The notes under the pieces are model-generated. The model was not told the origin of the DNA and made no database searches. It saw only the letters and a list, made by a program, of their open reading frames with translations. A program made the position numbers and the translations under genes. A stretch of 64,000 bases of DNA from Chromobacterium alkanivorans (GTDB lineage: Bacteria > Pseudomonadota > Gammaproteobacteria > Burkholderiales > Chromobacteriaceae), in contig NZ_JAFHKL010000002.1 in assembly GCF_016937655.1 (NCBI RefSeq), positions 372,001-436,000 on the forward strand, read 5' to 3'. Position 1 is the stretch's first letter. The number at the start of each line of letters is the position of its first letter. Shown here piece by piece: positions 17,511 through 25,956 of the stretch.

Positions 17511-18911
17511 ATGCCCGCACTGAACGGCCAACAGGCCCTGGCCCAGCTCTGGGCCGCCGCAGCCCTCGATCCCTCCGCGCTGGAGCGCGCGCAGCTGCCG
17601 GCAGGCGCCGCGCCGCTGCCTTCGTCCTTTGCCGTCGGCTCTCTGGCCCAGGCCAGCATCGCCGCCAGCGCGCTGATGGCGGCCGAACTCTGGCGCCTGC
17701 GCGGCGGCGAGGCGCAGAGCGTCGCCGTCGATCTGGCCCACGCCGCCACCGAGTTCCGCAGCGAGCGCTATTTGCGCGTGGACGGCGCGCCGGCCCCCGA
17801 ATTATGGGACGCCATCGCCGGCCCTTATCGCTGCGGCGACGGCCGCTGGCTGCGCATCCACACCAACTTTCCCCACCATCGCGACGGCATCCTGCGGCTG
17901 CTGAACTGTCGCCACGACAAGGACAGCGTGGCCGCCGCCTTGCAAGACTGGCAAGCTTTCGATTTCGAGCAGGCCGCCGCCGACCGCGGCCTGGTGGCGA
18001 CGGCGCTGCGCAGCTTCGACGAATGGGACCGGCATCCGCAGGGCCAGGCCGTCGCCGCCCTGCCCTTGCTCGACATAAGGCGGATAGGCGATGCGCCGCC
18101 GCTGGCCCGCCCCTTTGCGCCCCGCCCCTTGCAAGGCATACGCGTTCTGGATCTGACCCGCATCATCGCCGGCCCGGTGGGCGGCCGCACCCTGGCCGCG
18201 CACGGCGCCGACGTGTTGCGCATCACTTCGCCGCGGCTGCCGTCCATCCTGCCGCTGGACATCGATACCGGCCGCGGCAAGCGCAACGCCGAGCTTGATT
18301 TGCGCCAGACCGCCGACGGCGAGCGACTGCGGCGCCTGCTGGCCGAGGCCGACGTCTTCGTTCAGGGCTACCGGCCCGGCGCTCTCGACGCGCTCGGCTT
18401 CGGCCCGGAACAAGCCGCGCGCCTGCGGCCCGGCATCGTCTACGCCTCGCTGTCCGCCTACGGCCATGCCGGTCCCTGGGCCGCACGACGCGGCTTCGAC
18501 TCGCTGGTGCAGACCGCCAGCGGCTTCAATCATGCGGAAGCCGCGGCATTCAGCGGCGAGCAGCCGCGCACCTTGCCGGCCCAGGCGCTGGACCACGCCG
18601 CCGGCTACCTGCTCGCCTTCGGCGTCGTCGCCGCGCTCGCCCGTCAGATGCGGGAAGGCGGCAGCTGGCAGGTGCAGGTTTCGCTGGCGCGAACCGGGCT
18701 CTGCTTGCGCCAGCTCGGCGCCGACCAAGCCGCTTGCGCGGCGGCGGACCCCGGCCTGGAGCAAGTCGCGCCCTGGCTGGACGACTATGCGTCGGGCTTT
18801 GGAAGCTTGCGCGCCGTCCGCCACGCGGCCCGGCTTTCCCTGACGCCGGCGCACTGGGCGCTGCCCTCGATGCCGCTGGGCGGCCACGCCGCCGAATGGC
18901 TGCCGCGCTGA
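17511..18911 (+). CDS. CaiB/BaiF family (class III) CoA-transferase with rearranged domain order
   Basis: Class III CoA-transferases move CoA between acyl groups through an aspartyl-CoA intermediate. In this 466-residue protein the usual N-terminal signature, GIRVLDLTRIIAGPVGGRTLAAHGADVLRI, lies near residue 205 instead of near the start, and ALDHAAGYLLAFGVVAAL, holding the likely catalytic aspartate, is near 360. Residues 40-200 resemble the later half of an ordinary CaiB protein (GSLAQASIAASALMAAELWRLRGG, then GPYRCGDGRWLRIHTN). It thus reads as a partial duplication or permutation of the fold. ATG at 17511 is chosen; the frame also opens at TTG 17448. It is divergent from fliC with no evident link to flagella. 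The substrate is unknown. Confidence 0.85.
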   Translation: MPALNGQQALAQLWAAAALDPSALERAQLPAGAAPLPSSFAVGSLAQASIAASALMAAELWRLRGGEAQSVAVDLAHAATEFRSERYLRVDGAPAPELWDAIAGPYRCGDGRWLRIHTNFPHHRDGILRLLNCRHDKDSVAAALQDWQAFDFEQAAADRGLVATALRSFDEWDRHPQGQAVAALPLLDIRRIGDAPPLARPFAPRPLQGIRVLDLTRIIAGPVGGRTLAAHGADVLRITSPRLPSILPLDIDTGRGKRNAELDLRQTADGERLRRLLAEADVFVQGYRPGALDALGFGPEQAARLRPGIVYASLSAYGHAGPWAARRGFDSLVQTASGFNHAEAAAFSGEQPRTLPAQALDHAAGYLLAFGVVAALARQMREGGSWQVQVSLARTGLCLRQLGADQAACAAADPGLEQVAPWLDDYASGFGSLRAVRHAARLSLTPAHWALPSMPLGGHAAEWLPR

Positions 18912-18981
18912 ACCGACAGTGGCGCGCGCCGGCGCAACTTGCTATCGTCGGCGCTCCGGCCCAAGCGCCAACGGAGCATGC

Positions 18982-19731
18982 ATGGATATCTCCTTCGCCG
19001 AACTGATCAGTCAGTACTGGTCCACCCCCAAGTGGGAAATCAATTTGCTGATCACGCTGAACCTGTTGGGCGGCCTGCTGCTGGGCTGTCTGGTGGGCTA
19101 CGAGCGCTGGTTCAATGGCCGCGCCGCCGGCATGCGCACTTACGGCCTGGTGTCGATGGCCTCGGCCGCGGCCATCAGCATCGTCGGTTATTCCGGCTAC
19201 TGGTACGGCGGCCTTTATCCCGACATGACCCACGGCGACATGACGCGGGTGGCCCAGGGCGTCTTGACCGGCGTCGGTTTCCTTGGCGCCGGCATGATCA
19301 TGAAGGAGGGCCTGACCATCAGCGGCCTGACCTCGGCCGCCTCGATCTGGATGTCCTCGGTGATAGGCATTCTGGTCGGCGTCGGCTTCTACGCCGCCGC
19401 CATCGCCATCACCCTGCTGTGCGTGCTGTGCATGCTCTCCATCAATCAAATGGAGAACCGGCTGCCGCGCCGCTTCAGCCTGTTCATCGTCATCCGCTTC
19501 AAGCCGGAATACCAGTGGACGGTGCAAACGCTGAGCGCAGGCCTGCTTCGCTTCGGCGTGCGTCTGCACGAGGACAGCATCGCGCTGAACGCCGGTCCGG
19601 ACGCCACCGAATGGAGCTTTCTGGTCTCCGCGCAAAACCGGCGCGACCTGATCAATGTCGTCGACCTGTCGCGCGAGATCATGCAGATCGACCATATCGA
19701 AACCCTCAGCATCCAGCCTGCGCGCAACTGA
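18982..19731 (+). CDS. MgtC/SapB family membrane protein
   Basis: The 249-residue protein has a membrane part of about five helices at 20-155 and a soluble C-terminal domain at about 165-245. MgtC hallmarks are present: LGGLLLGCLVGYERWFNGRAAGMRTYGLVSMASA near 28-62 and TGVGFLGAGMIMKEG.TISGLTSAASIW near 92-118. MgtC proteins help cells live with low magnesium or inside hosts and can inhibit the F-ATPase; some family members have other roles. ATG at 18982 follows a GGAG ribosome site, and an upstream GTG at 18919 is less likely. It follows the CoA-transferase gene by 70 bases. Confidence 0.9.
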   Translation: MDISFAELISQYWSTPKWEINLLITLNLLGGLLLGCLVGYERWFNGRAAGMRTYGLVSMASAAAISIVGYSGYWYGGLYPDMTHGDMTRVAQGVLTGVGFLGAGMIMKEGLTISGLTSAASIWMSSVIGILVGVGFYAAAIAITLLCVLCMLSINQMENRLPRRFSLFIVIRFKPEYQWTVQTLSAGLLRFGVRLHEDSIALNAGPDATEWSFLVSAQNRRDLINVVDLSREIMQIDHIETLSIQPARN

Positions 19732-19776
19732 AGCTCCGGCCTGGCCGGCCGCCGCCGGCTAGGTGTTTCCACGCCA

Positions 19777-19803
19777 TCAAGTTTCCCTCCGGATTGACGA
19801 TAT
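19777..19803 (+). promoter_or_regulatory. Sigma-28 type promoter of the EF-hand protein gene
   Basis: TCAAGTTT (19777-19784), 11 bases, GACGATAT (19796-19803). The -35 is identical to that of the flgK promoter at 23674-23681, spacing is exact, and the -10 matches GCCGATAA at six of eight positions. It lies 35 bases before the start codon. Confidence 0.65.
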
Positions 19804-19837
19804 CTGTTCACCTACACTTCCTGTTCCGGAGCCTGCA

Positions 19838-20857
19838 ATGCGAGTCGCGTCCATGGCGCTGTCGATGAGCAGCCAATACAGTTTCAGTCAAAGCCTCACC
19901 GTTCAACAACAAAGCCGCGCCTGGGTACAACTCCCTCCCGCCTCCGCCCCTGCGAAATCCTCCTCCGACGTCAGCCTGAGTCCCGACGGCGTCAACGCCA
20001 GCGCCAAGGACAAGGAGTTCTCCGATGGCATGACGCCGATGCTGGGGCTGATCAAGGACATTCTGGAAAAAGTGCTGGGCGTCAAATTCAAAGTGGTTGA
20101 CGGCACTTTGCAAAGAGACGACGGCAAGGAGCAGCCATCCGCCGACTCGCGCCCCGCGCGCTCCGGTCAGTCTTCGGCGCCGCAGCAACTGCTCGTCGGC
20201 GGCGAACTCAAACAGACCGTCGACTATCAGGAAAGCGAAAGCCTGGCGTTTTCAGCCAAGGGCTCGATCAAGACCCAGGACGGCCGCGAATTCAACTTCG
20301 CGCTGGACGTGCAAATGAGCCGCAGCTTCGAATACCACAGCAGCAACACCATCCAGTTCGGCAACGGCAACGCCACCGACCCCCTGATGCTGACCCTGGG
20401 CAACGACGCCGGCAGCTTCAGCGGCGCCAGCGTCAGTTTCGACCTGCAAGGCGCGGGCAAACAGACCCAGTTGCCCTTCGTCAACAATGGCGGCTGGCTG
20501 GCTCTGGATCGCAACGGCGACGGCAAGGTCAACGACGGCAATGAACTGTTCGGCACCCAGTCGGGCAACGGCTTCGCCGATCTGGCCAAGCTGGACGGCA
20601 ATGGCGACGGCGTGCTGGATGACGGCGACGCCGCGTTCGCGCAGCTGAAACTCTGGTCCGGCCGCGACGGCGACAAGGACCAGCTGATGGGTCTGAAGGA
20701 GTTGGGCATCGGCGCCATCCTGCTGCCCAGCGTGGACAGCCCGTTCAGCATCAAGAACGCCGACAACCAGTCCCAGGCCGACATCCGCCGTTCCGGCGTC
20801 TATCTGACCGAAGACGGTCGCGCCGGCCGCATCAGCCAGGTGGACATCTACGGCTGA
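19838..20857 (+). CDS. EF-hand calcium-binding protein, probable flagellar-regulon member
   Basis: The 339-residue protein has no signal peptide. The N-terminal part (1-115) is Ser/Gln-rich; the middle (about 120-205) contains beta-like segments. A calcium-binding part follows with two EF-hand-type loops, DRNGDGKVNDGNE (about 227-239) and DGNGDGVLDDGD (about 251-262), after an aromatic-rich WLALDRNGDG lead. Proteins of this plan are found in many motile proteobacteria but I know no assigned role. The sigma-28 promoter in front of it and its place between fliC and flgL suggest that it is made with late flagellar genes and might be exported by the flagellum or used in calcium sensing (inference). 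Confidence 0.75.
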   Translation: MRVASMALSMSSQYSFSQSLTVQQQSRAWVQLPPASAPAKSSSDVSLSPDGVNASAKDKEFSDGMTPMLGLIKDILEKVLGVKFKVVDGTLQRDDGKEQPSADSRPARSGQSSAPQQLLVGGELKQTVDYQESESLAFSAKGSIKTQDGREFNFALDVQMSRSFEYHSSNTIQFGNGNATDPLMLTLGNDAGSFSGASVSFDLQGAGKQTQLPFVNNGGWLALDRNGDGKVNDGNELFGTQSGNGFADLAKLDGNGDGVLDDGDAAFAQLKLWSGRDGDKDQLMGLKELGIGAILLPSVDSPFSIKNADNQSQADIRRSGVYLTEDGRAGRISQVDIYG

Positions 20858-20874
20858 ATCGGCCCCGCGCCAAC

Positions 20875-20903
20875 GACAAAGGCCGCTTGCGCGGCCTTTG
20901 TCG
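20875..20903. terminator. Hairpin shared by the convergent EF-hand gene and flgL
   Basis: CGACAAAGGCCGC, a short loop, GCGGCCTTTGTCG: a stem of about 12 pairs between two convergent stops. There is no T-run in either direction, though AAAGG/CCTTT lie inside the stem. It probably ends both transcripts. Confidence 0.6.
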
Positions 20904-20920
20904 TGTCCGGCTAACGCCGG

Positions 20921-21844
20921 TCAGGAAATATAGTTGAACAGCGAGAGCTGGGTCACCTTGTTGTAGGTCAGCTGGCTGTACTTCAAGGAAGTCTGCGCCA
21001 GGGTGAAATCAGAGATCGCCTGCGGCATGTCCAGATCCTGCAAATCGCCGATGCTGCTGGCGTACTGCAGTTTCAGGCTACCACCGACATTCTGCATATT
21101 GTCGTTCTGCTGGCCGCGGGCGCCGATGGACGCCAAAGACAGCGACATCTGCTGCTGAGCCGAGTCGATGGCGTTGATCGCGCTGTTCAGCTGGGTGCCG
21201 AAGTTGGCGGGTTTGGGATTCTGGCCCAGCAGGGTGTTCAACTGGATCAGGCCGTCGAAGGCCGCGGTGGCGCTGCCGCCCGGCGTGCCGAACACCGTGC
21301 TGCCCGGATCGGAAATCGTCATCTGCTGCGAGGCGCTGATCTGCACGCTGCGCTGGCCGGTATCGCCTTGATATGTCGCCGGCGGCACCGCCGACAGGCT
21401 GACGGTGAAGGGCAGCGTATCGGTCTTGTTGCCGCTGAACAGATAGTTGCCGCGGCCGTCAGTGGAGTTGGCGTAAGTCGTCAGCTCGGTGATGCCCTCC
21501 TGCAGCTGCTTCTGGATCGCCTGCAGCTCGGTTGGGCTCAAGGCGCCGCTGCCGGCGGAAATCGCCAAACTCTTCATGCTGGCCATCAAATCCGACGAAC
21601 TCTTGATCGCGGTTTCGGACAGCGACAGCCAGGAACTGACCGCCTGGGTATTGCTGATGTACTGGCTGTTCTGGCCCTGCGACTGGCTGATCAGCAGAAT
21701 GCGCGCCGCGGCGACCGGATCGTCGGCCGGCGTCACTACCCGCTGCTGATTGTCGATCTGCATGGTGAGCTTGTAGATGCTGGCCTGCAAGCTCTGCATA
21801 TTGTTCAGGCCGGACTGATAAATGTTGTTGGAGCTGATACGCAT
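20921..21844 (-). CDS. flgL: Flagellar hook-filament junction protein FlgL
   Basis: FlgL (HAP3) joins the hook-associated ring to the filament. The 307-residue protein starts MRISSNNIYQSGLNNMQSLQASIYKL, with the flagellin-like N-terminal helix and PADDPVAAARIL near residue 40, and ends in a flagellin-like C-terminal helix (SLKYSQLTYNKVTQLSLFNYIS). It follows flgK by 10 bases and is last in the flg cluster. It should share the sigma-28 promoter in front of flgK. Confidence 0.95.
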   Translation of the reverse strand: MRISSNNIYQSGLNNMQSLQASIYKLTMQIDNQQRVVTPADDPVAAARILLISQSQGQNSQYISNTQAVSSWLSLSETAIKSSSDLMASMKSLAISAGSGALSPTELQAIQKQLQEGITELTTYANSTDGRGNYLFSGNKTDTLPFTVSLSAVPPATYQGDTGQRSVQISASQQMTISDPGSTVFGTPGGSATAAFDGLIQLNTLLGQNPKPANFGTQLNSAINAIDSAQQQMSLSLASIGARGQQNDNMQNVGGSLKLQYASSIGDLQDLDMPQAISDFTLAQTSLKYSQLTYNKVTQLSLFNYIS

Positions 21845-21854
21845 CGGTCTCTCC

Positions 21855-23636
21855 TTAGCCCATCAGGTTCAGAATGCTGGAGAAGGTGGTTTGCGCCACC
21901 TGTATCACCTTGCTGCATGCCTGATAGGACTGTTGATACTTGATCAGATTGGCCGCCTCCTGATCCAGGCTCACCCCGGTGACGTTGGACAGGCTTTCCG
22001 TGGTTTGCTTCAAAGTATTCAACATCGCCGCGGACTGTAGCTGCGCGGTATTGGTCTGATTGCCCACCGAGGCCACCAGCGTCGAATAATAAGAGCCGTA
22101 GGACTGATTGCCCACCAGCTTGAGGTTCTGCTGCGCCAGCAGCTCGCGCAAATTGGTGTTGTCGCCCGGCGGCGGCTTGGTGCCGGCCGGGGCTGGGCCC
22201 ACGGTGAAGGTCTGGCCGTTGACCGGCGCGCCGGACAGCTGAAAGCTGACGCCTACGTCCACCGGCGGCACCGCCGTGGTCTGCAGCTTGAAGCTGTTGC
22301 TGGCGCCGCCGCCCGCCGGCACCACATTGTAAGGGCCGCCGCCGTTGGGGCCGGCGATGGTGGCGGTCATCGTCGCCGGACTGCCGGTGGCGGTAATGGT
22401 CATCCCGGTCATGCCGATGGACGGGTGCGTCGTGGTGCTGGGAAAGACCGGCGGCACGCTGTTGATGCTGCCCGCGTACCCGCCCGGCAGCGTGGCCCAC
22501 ACACCGCTCATGGTGACGCCGTTGCCGCCTGCTCCGCCGGTGGACACCATATTGGACGCGGTGGCCAGTTTATTGGGGTCGCCCATCAGCACTTGCAGAT
22601 TGCCGGCCGCGTTCTGCGGATTGGAGGCGTAGCTGCTCAGATCGTTGAAAATGGGCTGACCGGCGGCGCCGGTGTTGTCGACGCCCAGCTGGTTCTGATA
22701 ATTGATCGAAGCGGAAAAGTTGATCGCCATCGTGCCCAGCTGCTGCCGCGCCTGCAGCAAGGGACCGTCGCGGAAGTTCAGCAAACCGCCCAGCTGGCCG
22801 CCGGAAACCAGATTGTTCGGAATCGCCGTCACCGTGCCGTTGGGATTGTTGAACACCAGCTGCAAGGTGGTGGGATCGCTGGCCAAGGGCTGCGTGGCCA
22901 GGGTGTTGGTCTGACCGCCGGTCACCAGGGTCTGACCGTTGCCGATATAGACGGAGTAAGTGCCGTCCGCCTGCGGCACCGCCTTGGCGCTGACCAGCTT
23001 GTTCAACTCCAGCATCGCCTGATCGCGCTGGTCCATCAGCGTGTTGGGCTGCGCGCTCAACTGATTGCCGCCGGTCAATGCGGCGATTTCGGTGTTGAGA
23101 CTGGCGATCTGCGAAGCCAGCGCGTTGATACTATCCACCGTGGTCTTGATCTGGCCGTTGGCGCCGGACTGCAGCTGTTGCAGCTGTCCGTCGATGGTGG
23201 CGAACTTGGTGCTCAGCGCCTGGGCCATGTTCAGCACGGTCTGCCGGCTGGGAATGGCGTCCGGCTGCTGCGACAGCGTCTGCATCGCGCCGAAGAAATC
23301 CTGCAAGGCGGGAAGGATGGAAACGTCGGTCGACGCCATCAGATTGTTGATCTGATTCAGCTGCTTGACCTGGGTGCTGTAATAGCTGCTGTTGGTCTGC
23401 GCGGTTTGCACCTGGCCGGACAAGAATTTGTCATAGGTGCGCAGCACATTGGTGACGTCCACGCCCTGCCCCAGGAAACCGAAGCCCTGGTATTGCGGCG
23501 TGCGGCCGGCCTGGGTGATGTATTGAACGTTGTATCCCGGCGTGGAGACGTTGGCGATGTTGTTGCCGGTTACCGACAAAGCCGTTTGAGCCGCATTCAG
23601 TCCGCTCACGCCGATCGAGAAAATATTGGAGCTCAT
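21855..23636 (-). CDS. flgK: Flagellar hook-associated protein FlgK
   Basis: FlgK (HAP1) forms the first ring on the hook tip, on which FlgL and the filament are built. The 593-residue protein has the rod/hook N-terminal motif (GLNAAQTALSVTGNNIANVSTPGYN) and the typical C-terminal segment (VTGVSLDQEAANLIKYQQSYQACSKVIQVAQTTF). Length is in the usual range. The middle carries a Gly/Pro/Thr-rich variable domain (about 380-505). It is separated from flgJ by 81 bases containing an excellent sigma-28 promoter, so flgKL can be made late, as in enteric bacteria. Confidence 0.96.
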   Translation of the reverse strand: MSSNIFSIGVSGLNAAQTALSVTGNNIANVSTPGYNVQYITQAGRTPQYQGFGFLGQGVDVTNVLRTYDKFLSGQVQTAQTNSSYYSTQVKQLNQINNLMASTDVSILPALQDFFGAMQTLSQQPDAIPSRQTVLNMAQALSTKFATIDGQLQQLQSGANGQIKTTVDSINALASQIASLNTEIAALTGGNQLSAQPNTLMDQRDQAMLELNKLVSAKAVPQADGTYSVYIGNGQTLVTGGQTNTLATQPLASDPTTLQLVFNNPNGTVTAIPNNLVSGGQLGGLLNFRDGPLLQARQQLGTMAINFSASINYQNQLGVDNTGAAGQPIFNDLSSYASNPQNAAGNLQVLMGDPNKLATASNMVSTGGAGGNGVTMSGVWATLPGGYAGSINSVPPVFPSTTTHPSIGMTGMTITATGSPATMTATIAGPNGGGPYNVVPAGGGASNSFKLQTTAVPPVDVGVSFQLSGAPVNGQTFTVGPAPAGTKPPPGDNTNLRELLAQQNLKLVGNQSYGSYYSTLVASVGNQTNTAQLQSAAMLNTLKQTTESLSNVTGVSLDQEAANLIKYQQSYQACSKVIQVAQTTFSSILNLMG

Positions 23637-23654
23637 GATTTACCTCTGTTTGCT

Positions 23655-23681
23655 TTATCGGCCCGGCGCGCCGAAACTTGA
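23655..23681 (-). promoter_or_regulatory. Sigma-28 (FliA) promoter of flgKL
   Basis: On the minus strand TCAAGTTT (23681-23674), 11 bases, GCCGATAA (23662-23655). The -10 is an exact match to the sigma-28 consensus and the -35 differs in one or two positions. It lies 19 bases before the flgK start codon. Confidence 0.88.
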
Positions 23682-23717
23682 CCCTGAAGCGCAAGCTCGG
23701 CCGCCGCAGCCTTGTTC

Positions 23718-24704
23718 TTAACTGCGCGTGGTTTGCTGCGCCAACGTCGCCGCCACGTCCACCAGCTTGCGCGCGTAGCGCGGATCGGTGGCGTAGCCGC
23801 CGGATTGCAGCGCATGCGCGAAGCCGTACATGTTCTGCCCCTGGTTCAGCGCGCTCTTGTAGCGCGGCGAATCCTTCAACAGCCGGGCGTAGTCGCCGAA
23901 GGCCTCGGCGTAAGAGCCGTAGGCGCGGAATTTTTCCACCCGCTTCTGCGCGACTCCGCCCTCGTATTCAGTGGTCATCACGCTGACCGTGCGCCCCTGC
24001 CAATCCCCGCTGGCCTTGATGCCGAACAGATTATGGCTGTTGCTGCCGTCCGGGTGGCGGATCGCCCGCTTGCCCCAGCCGCTTTCCAGCGCCGCGTGCG
24101 CAACCACGGCTTCCGGCGCCACGCCCAACTGAGCCGCGGCCGTGCGGGCGTGCGGCAACATTTCGGCGGCGAAGTCGCGGCTGCCGCCCTTGCCGGCCGC
24201 CTCGGCCTTGGCCTGACCGGCCGGAGCCGCCAAGGTCAGCGCCGCGCCGGCGGTTTGCTGCGCTTCCTGGTAGGCCTGCAGAGCCTTGGCGCCGCCGGCC
24301 GGCCGCGCGGCCAGTTGCGGCCCCGGAGCGGCGTAAATCGTGCGCGCGCTCTTATCGTCCGGATCGAAATTCGATTGCTTGGCGATCTGGCGATACAGCA
24401 TGTCGCCCAGGCCCAGGCCGCCGTTGGAGCTCAAGGCCTGAGTCAGCTGCTGATCGTACAGGCCCTGGTAGGTGCTCAAATCGTTGGACTCGCCTTCCGG
24501 GTCGAACTTGGTCTCGCGCATGCTCTTGAGCAAGGTGCTCATCAACAAGGCCTCGAACTGCGACGCCGCCTGCCGCGCCGCGCCCTTGGGATCCTTGATC
24601 GCCTGCGCTCGCAACTCGTTCAGCTGGTTCGGATCCACGGCCAGCTGCCGGTTTAGCAAATCGTTGGCGCTCACGGCGCCGGCACTGATGGACTGAATCG
24701 TCAT
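23718..24704 (-). CDS. flgJ: Flagellar rod cap and peptidoglycan hydrolase FlgJ
   Basis: FlgJ caps the growing rod and opens the peptidoglycan for it. The 328-residue protein has the rod-cap N-terminal half (AASQFEALLMSTLLKSMRET near 46-65, then the L..QL..ALSS.GGLGLGDMLYRQ segment) and a C-terminal glucosaminidase/muramidase domain from about 170 (VVAHAALESGWGKRAI, with the catalytic glutamate, and SHNLFGIKASGDWQG). This is the two-domain form found in beta- and gammaproteobacteria. ATG at 24704 follows a GGAGCG ribosome site. A terminator lies between it and flgI, so part of its transcription may need its own start. Confidence 0.95.
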   Translation of the reverse strand: MTIQSISAGAVSANDLLNRQLAVDPNQLNELRAQAIKDPKGAARQAASQFEALLMSTLLKSMRETKFDPEGESNDLSTYQGLYDQQLTQALSSNGGLGLGDMLYRQIAKQSNFDPDDKSARTIYAAPGPQLAARPAGGAKALQAYQEAQQTAGAALTLAAPAGQAKAEAAGKGGSRDFAAEMLPHARTAAAQLGVAPEAVVAHAALESGWGKRAIRHPDGSNSHNLFGIKASGDWQGRTVSVMTTEYEGGVAQKRVEKFRAYGSYAEAFGDYARLLKDSPRYKSALNQGQNMYGFAHALQSGGYATDPRYARKLVDVAATLAQQTTRS

Positions 24705-24745
24705 TTCTCGCTCCTGGAATCCAGCCAAAAGCAAGATTCGGGCCA

Positions 24746-24778
24746 GAAAAAAAAGACGGCCGCCCGGCCGTCTTTTTC
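24746..24778 (-). terminator. Intrinsic terminator between flgI and flgJ
   Basis: On the minus strand AAAAAGACGGCCG, a two-base loop, CGGCCGTC then eight T's. A strong stem with a long T-run, inside a cluster otherwise read as one operon. Confidence 0.88.
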
Positions 24779-24798
24779 CTTGCCGTTCTCGCGGCGCG

Positions 24799-25896
24799 TC
24801 AGATGATCTGAAGATCCGCTTTCAGCGCGCCGGCGGACTTCATCGCCTGCAGAATGGAAATCAGGTCCTGTGCGTTCGCGCCCAGCGCGTTCAGCGCCGC
24901 CACCACTCGCGACAGATTGGCGCCGTTGGGCACGCTGATCAGCTTGCTGCCTGGGGTGTTGATGCTGATGTCGGCCTGATTGGTCACCGTGGTCTTGCCG
25001 CCGGACAGCGGGTTGGGCTGGCTCACTTGCGGCGTGTTGCTGACCGTCACCGTCAGATTGCCGTGCGACACCGCGCACGGCGCCAGGGTCACCGCCTGAT
25101 TCATCACGATGGAGCCGGTGCGGGCGTTGATGATGACGGTGGGGGAAACATCTGCCGGGTCGACGGCAATATTTTCCATCTTGGCCAGAAACTGCACGCG
25201 CTGGTCCGGGTCGAACGGCGCGCGCACTTCGATCAGCCGACCGTCCACCGCGCGCGCGGTGCCCTGGCCGAACGATTTGTTGATCGCCTGCACCACGCGG
25301 TTGGCGGTGGTGAAATCGGACTCGCGCAGCTCCAGATTGATGAATTCGCCGGAGCCCAGCGCGGTGGGCACTTCGCGCTCCACCGTGGCGCCGGCCGGAA
25401 TGCGGCCCACACTGAGCTGATTGATCTGGGCGGAGCTGCCGCCCGCCGAGGCGCCGGCGCCGCCGACGACCACATTGCCCTGCGCCATCGCGTAGATCTG
25501 TCCGTCCGCGCCCTTCAGCGGCGACAGCAGCAAAGTGCCGCCGCGCAGGCTCTTGGCGTCGCCGATCGACGAAGCCGTCACGTCTATGGTCTGCCCCTGC
25601 CGCGCGAACGGCGGCAAGGTCGCGGTCAGCGTGACCGCCGCGATGTTTTTGGGATCGAGCTTGGTGCCGGGCGGCACTTGCACGCCCAGCTGGTTCAGCA
25701 TATTGGACATTGCCTGGCCGGTGAACGGCGAGGACGTGACTTTGTCCCCGCTGCCGTCCAGGCCCACCACCAGGCCGTAGCCTATCAGCTGGTTGGGACG
25801 CACTCCGCCGACATTGGTCAGATCCTTCAAACGCTGCGCCGCCATGGCCGGGAACAGGGCCAGCGCCAGCAGCATCGCTAACATCAATCGCTTCAT
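24799..25896 (-). CDS. flgI: Flagellar P-ring protein FlgI
   Basis: FlgI forms the periplasmic P-ring, the bushing of the rod in the peptidoglycan. The 365-residue protein has a signal peptide (MKRLMLAMLLALALFPAMA) and the conserved start of the mature chain, QRLKDLTNVGGVRPNQLIGYGLVVGLDGSGDK. Length and sequence are typical throughout, ending LISILQAMKSAGALKADLQII. It follows flgH by 60 bases. An intrinsic terminator stands directly after it. Confidence 0.97.
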   Translation of the reverse strand: MKRLMLAMLLALALFPAMAAQRLKDLTNVGGVRPNQLIGYGLVVGLDGSGDKVTSSPFTGQAMSNMLNQLGVQVPPGTKLDPKNIAAVTLTATLPPFARQGQTIDVTASSIGDAKSLRGGTLLLSPLKGADGQIYAMAQGNVVVGGAGASAGGSSAQINQLSVGRIPAGATVEREVPTALGSGEFINLELRESDFTTANRVVQAINKSFGQGTARAVDGRLIEVRAPFDPDQRVQFLAKMENIAVDPADVSPTVIINARTGSIVMNQAVTLAPCAVSHGNLTVTVSNTPQVSQPNPLSGGKTTVTNQADISINTPGSKLISVPNGANLSRVVAALNALGANAQDLISILQAMKSAGALKADLQII

Positions 25897-25956
25897 TTCT
25901 CGCCCGCTTTCAGCCCGTCGCGCCCGCCAGATGGCCGCGCCCGGGCCGCTAATTCG

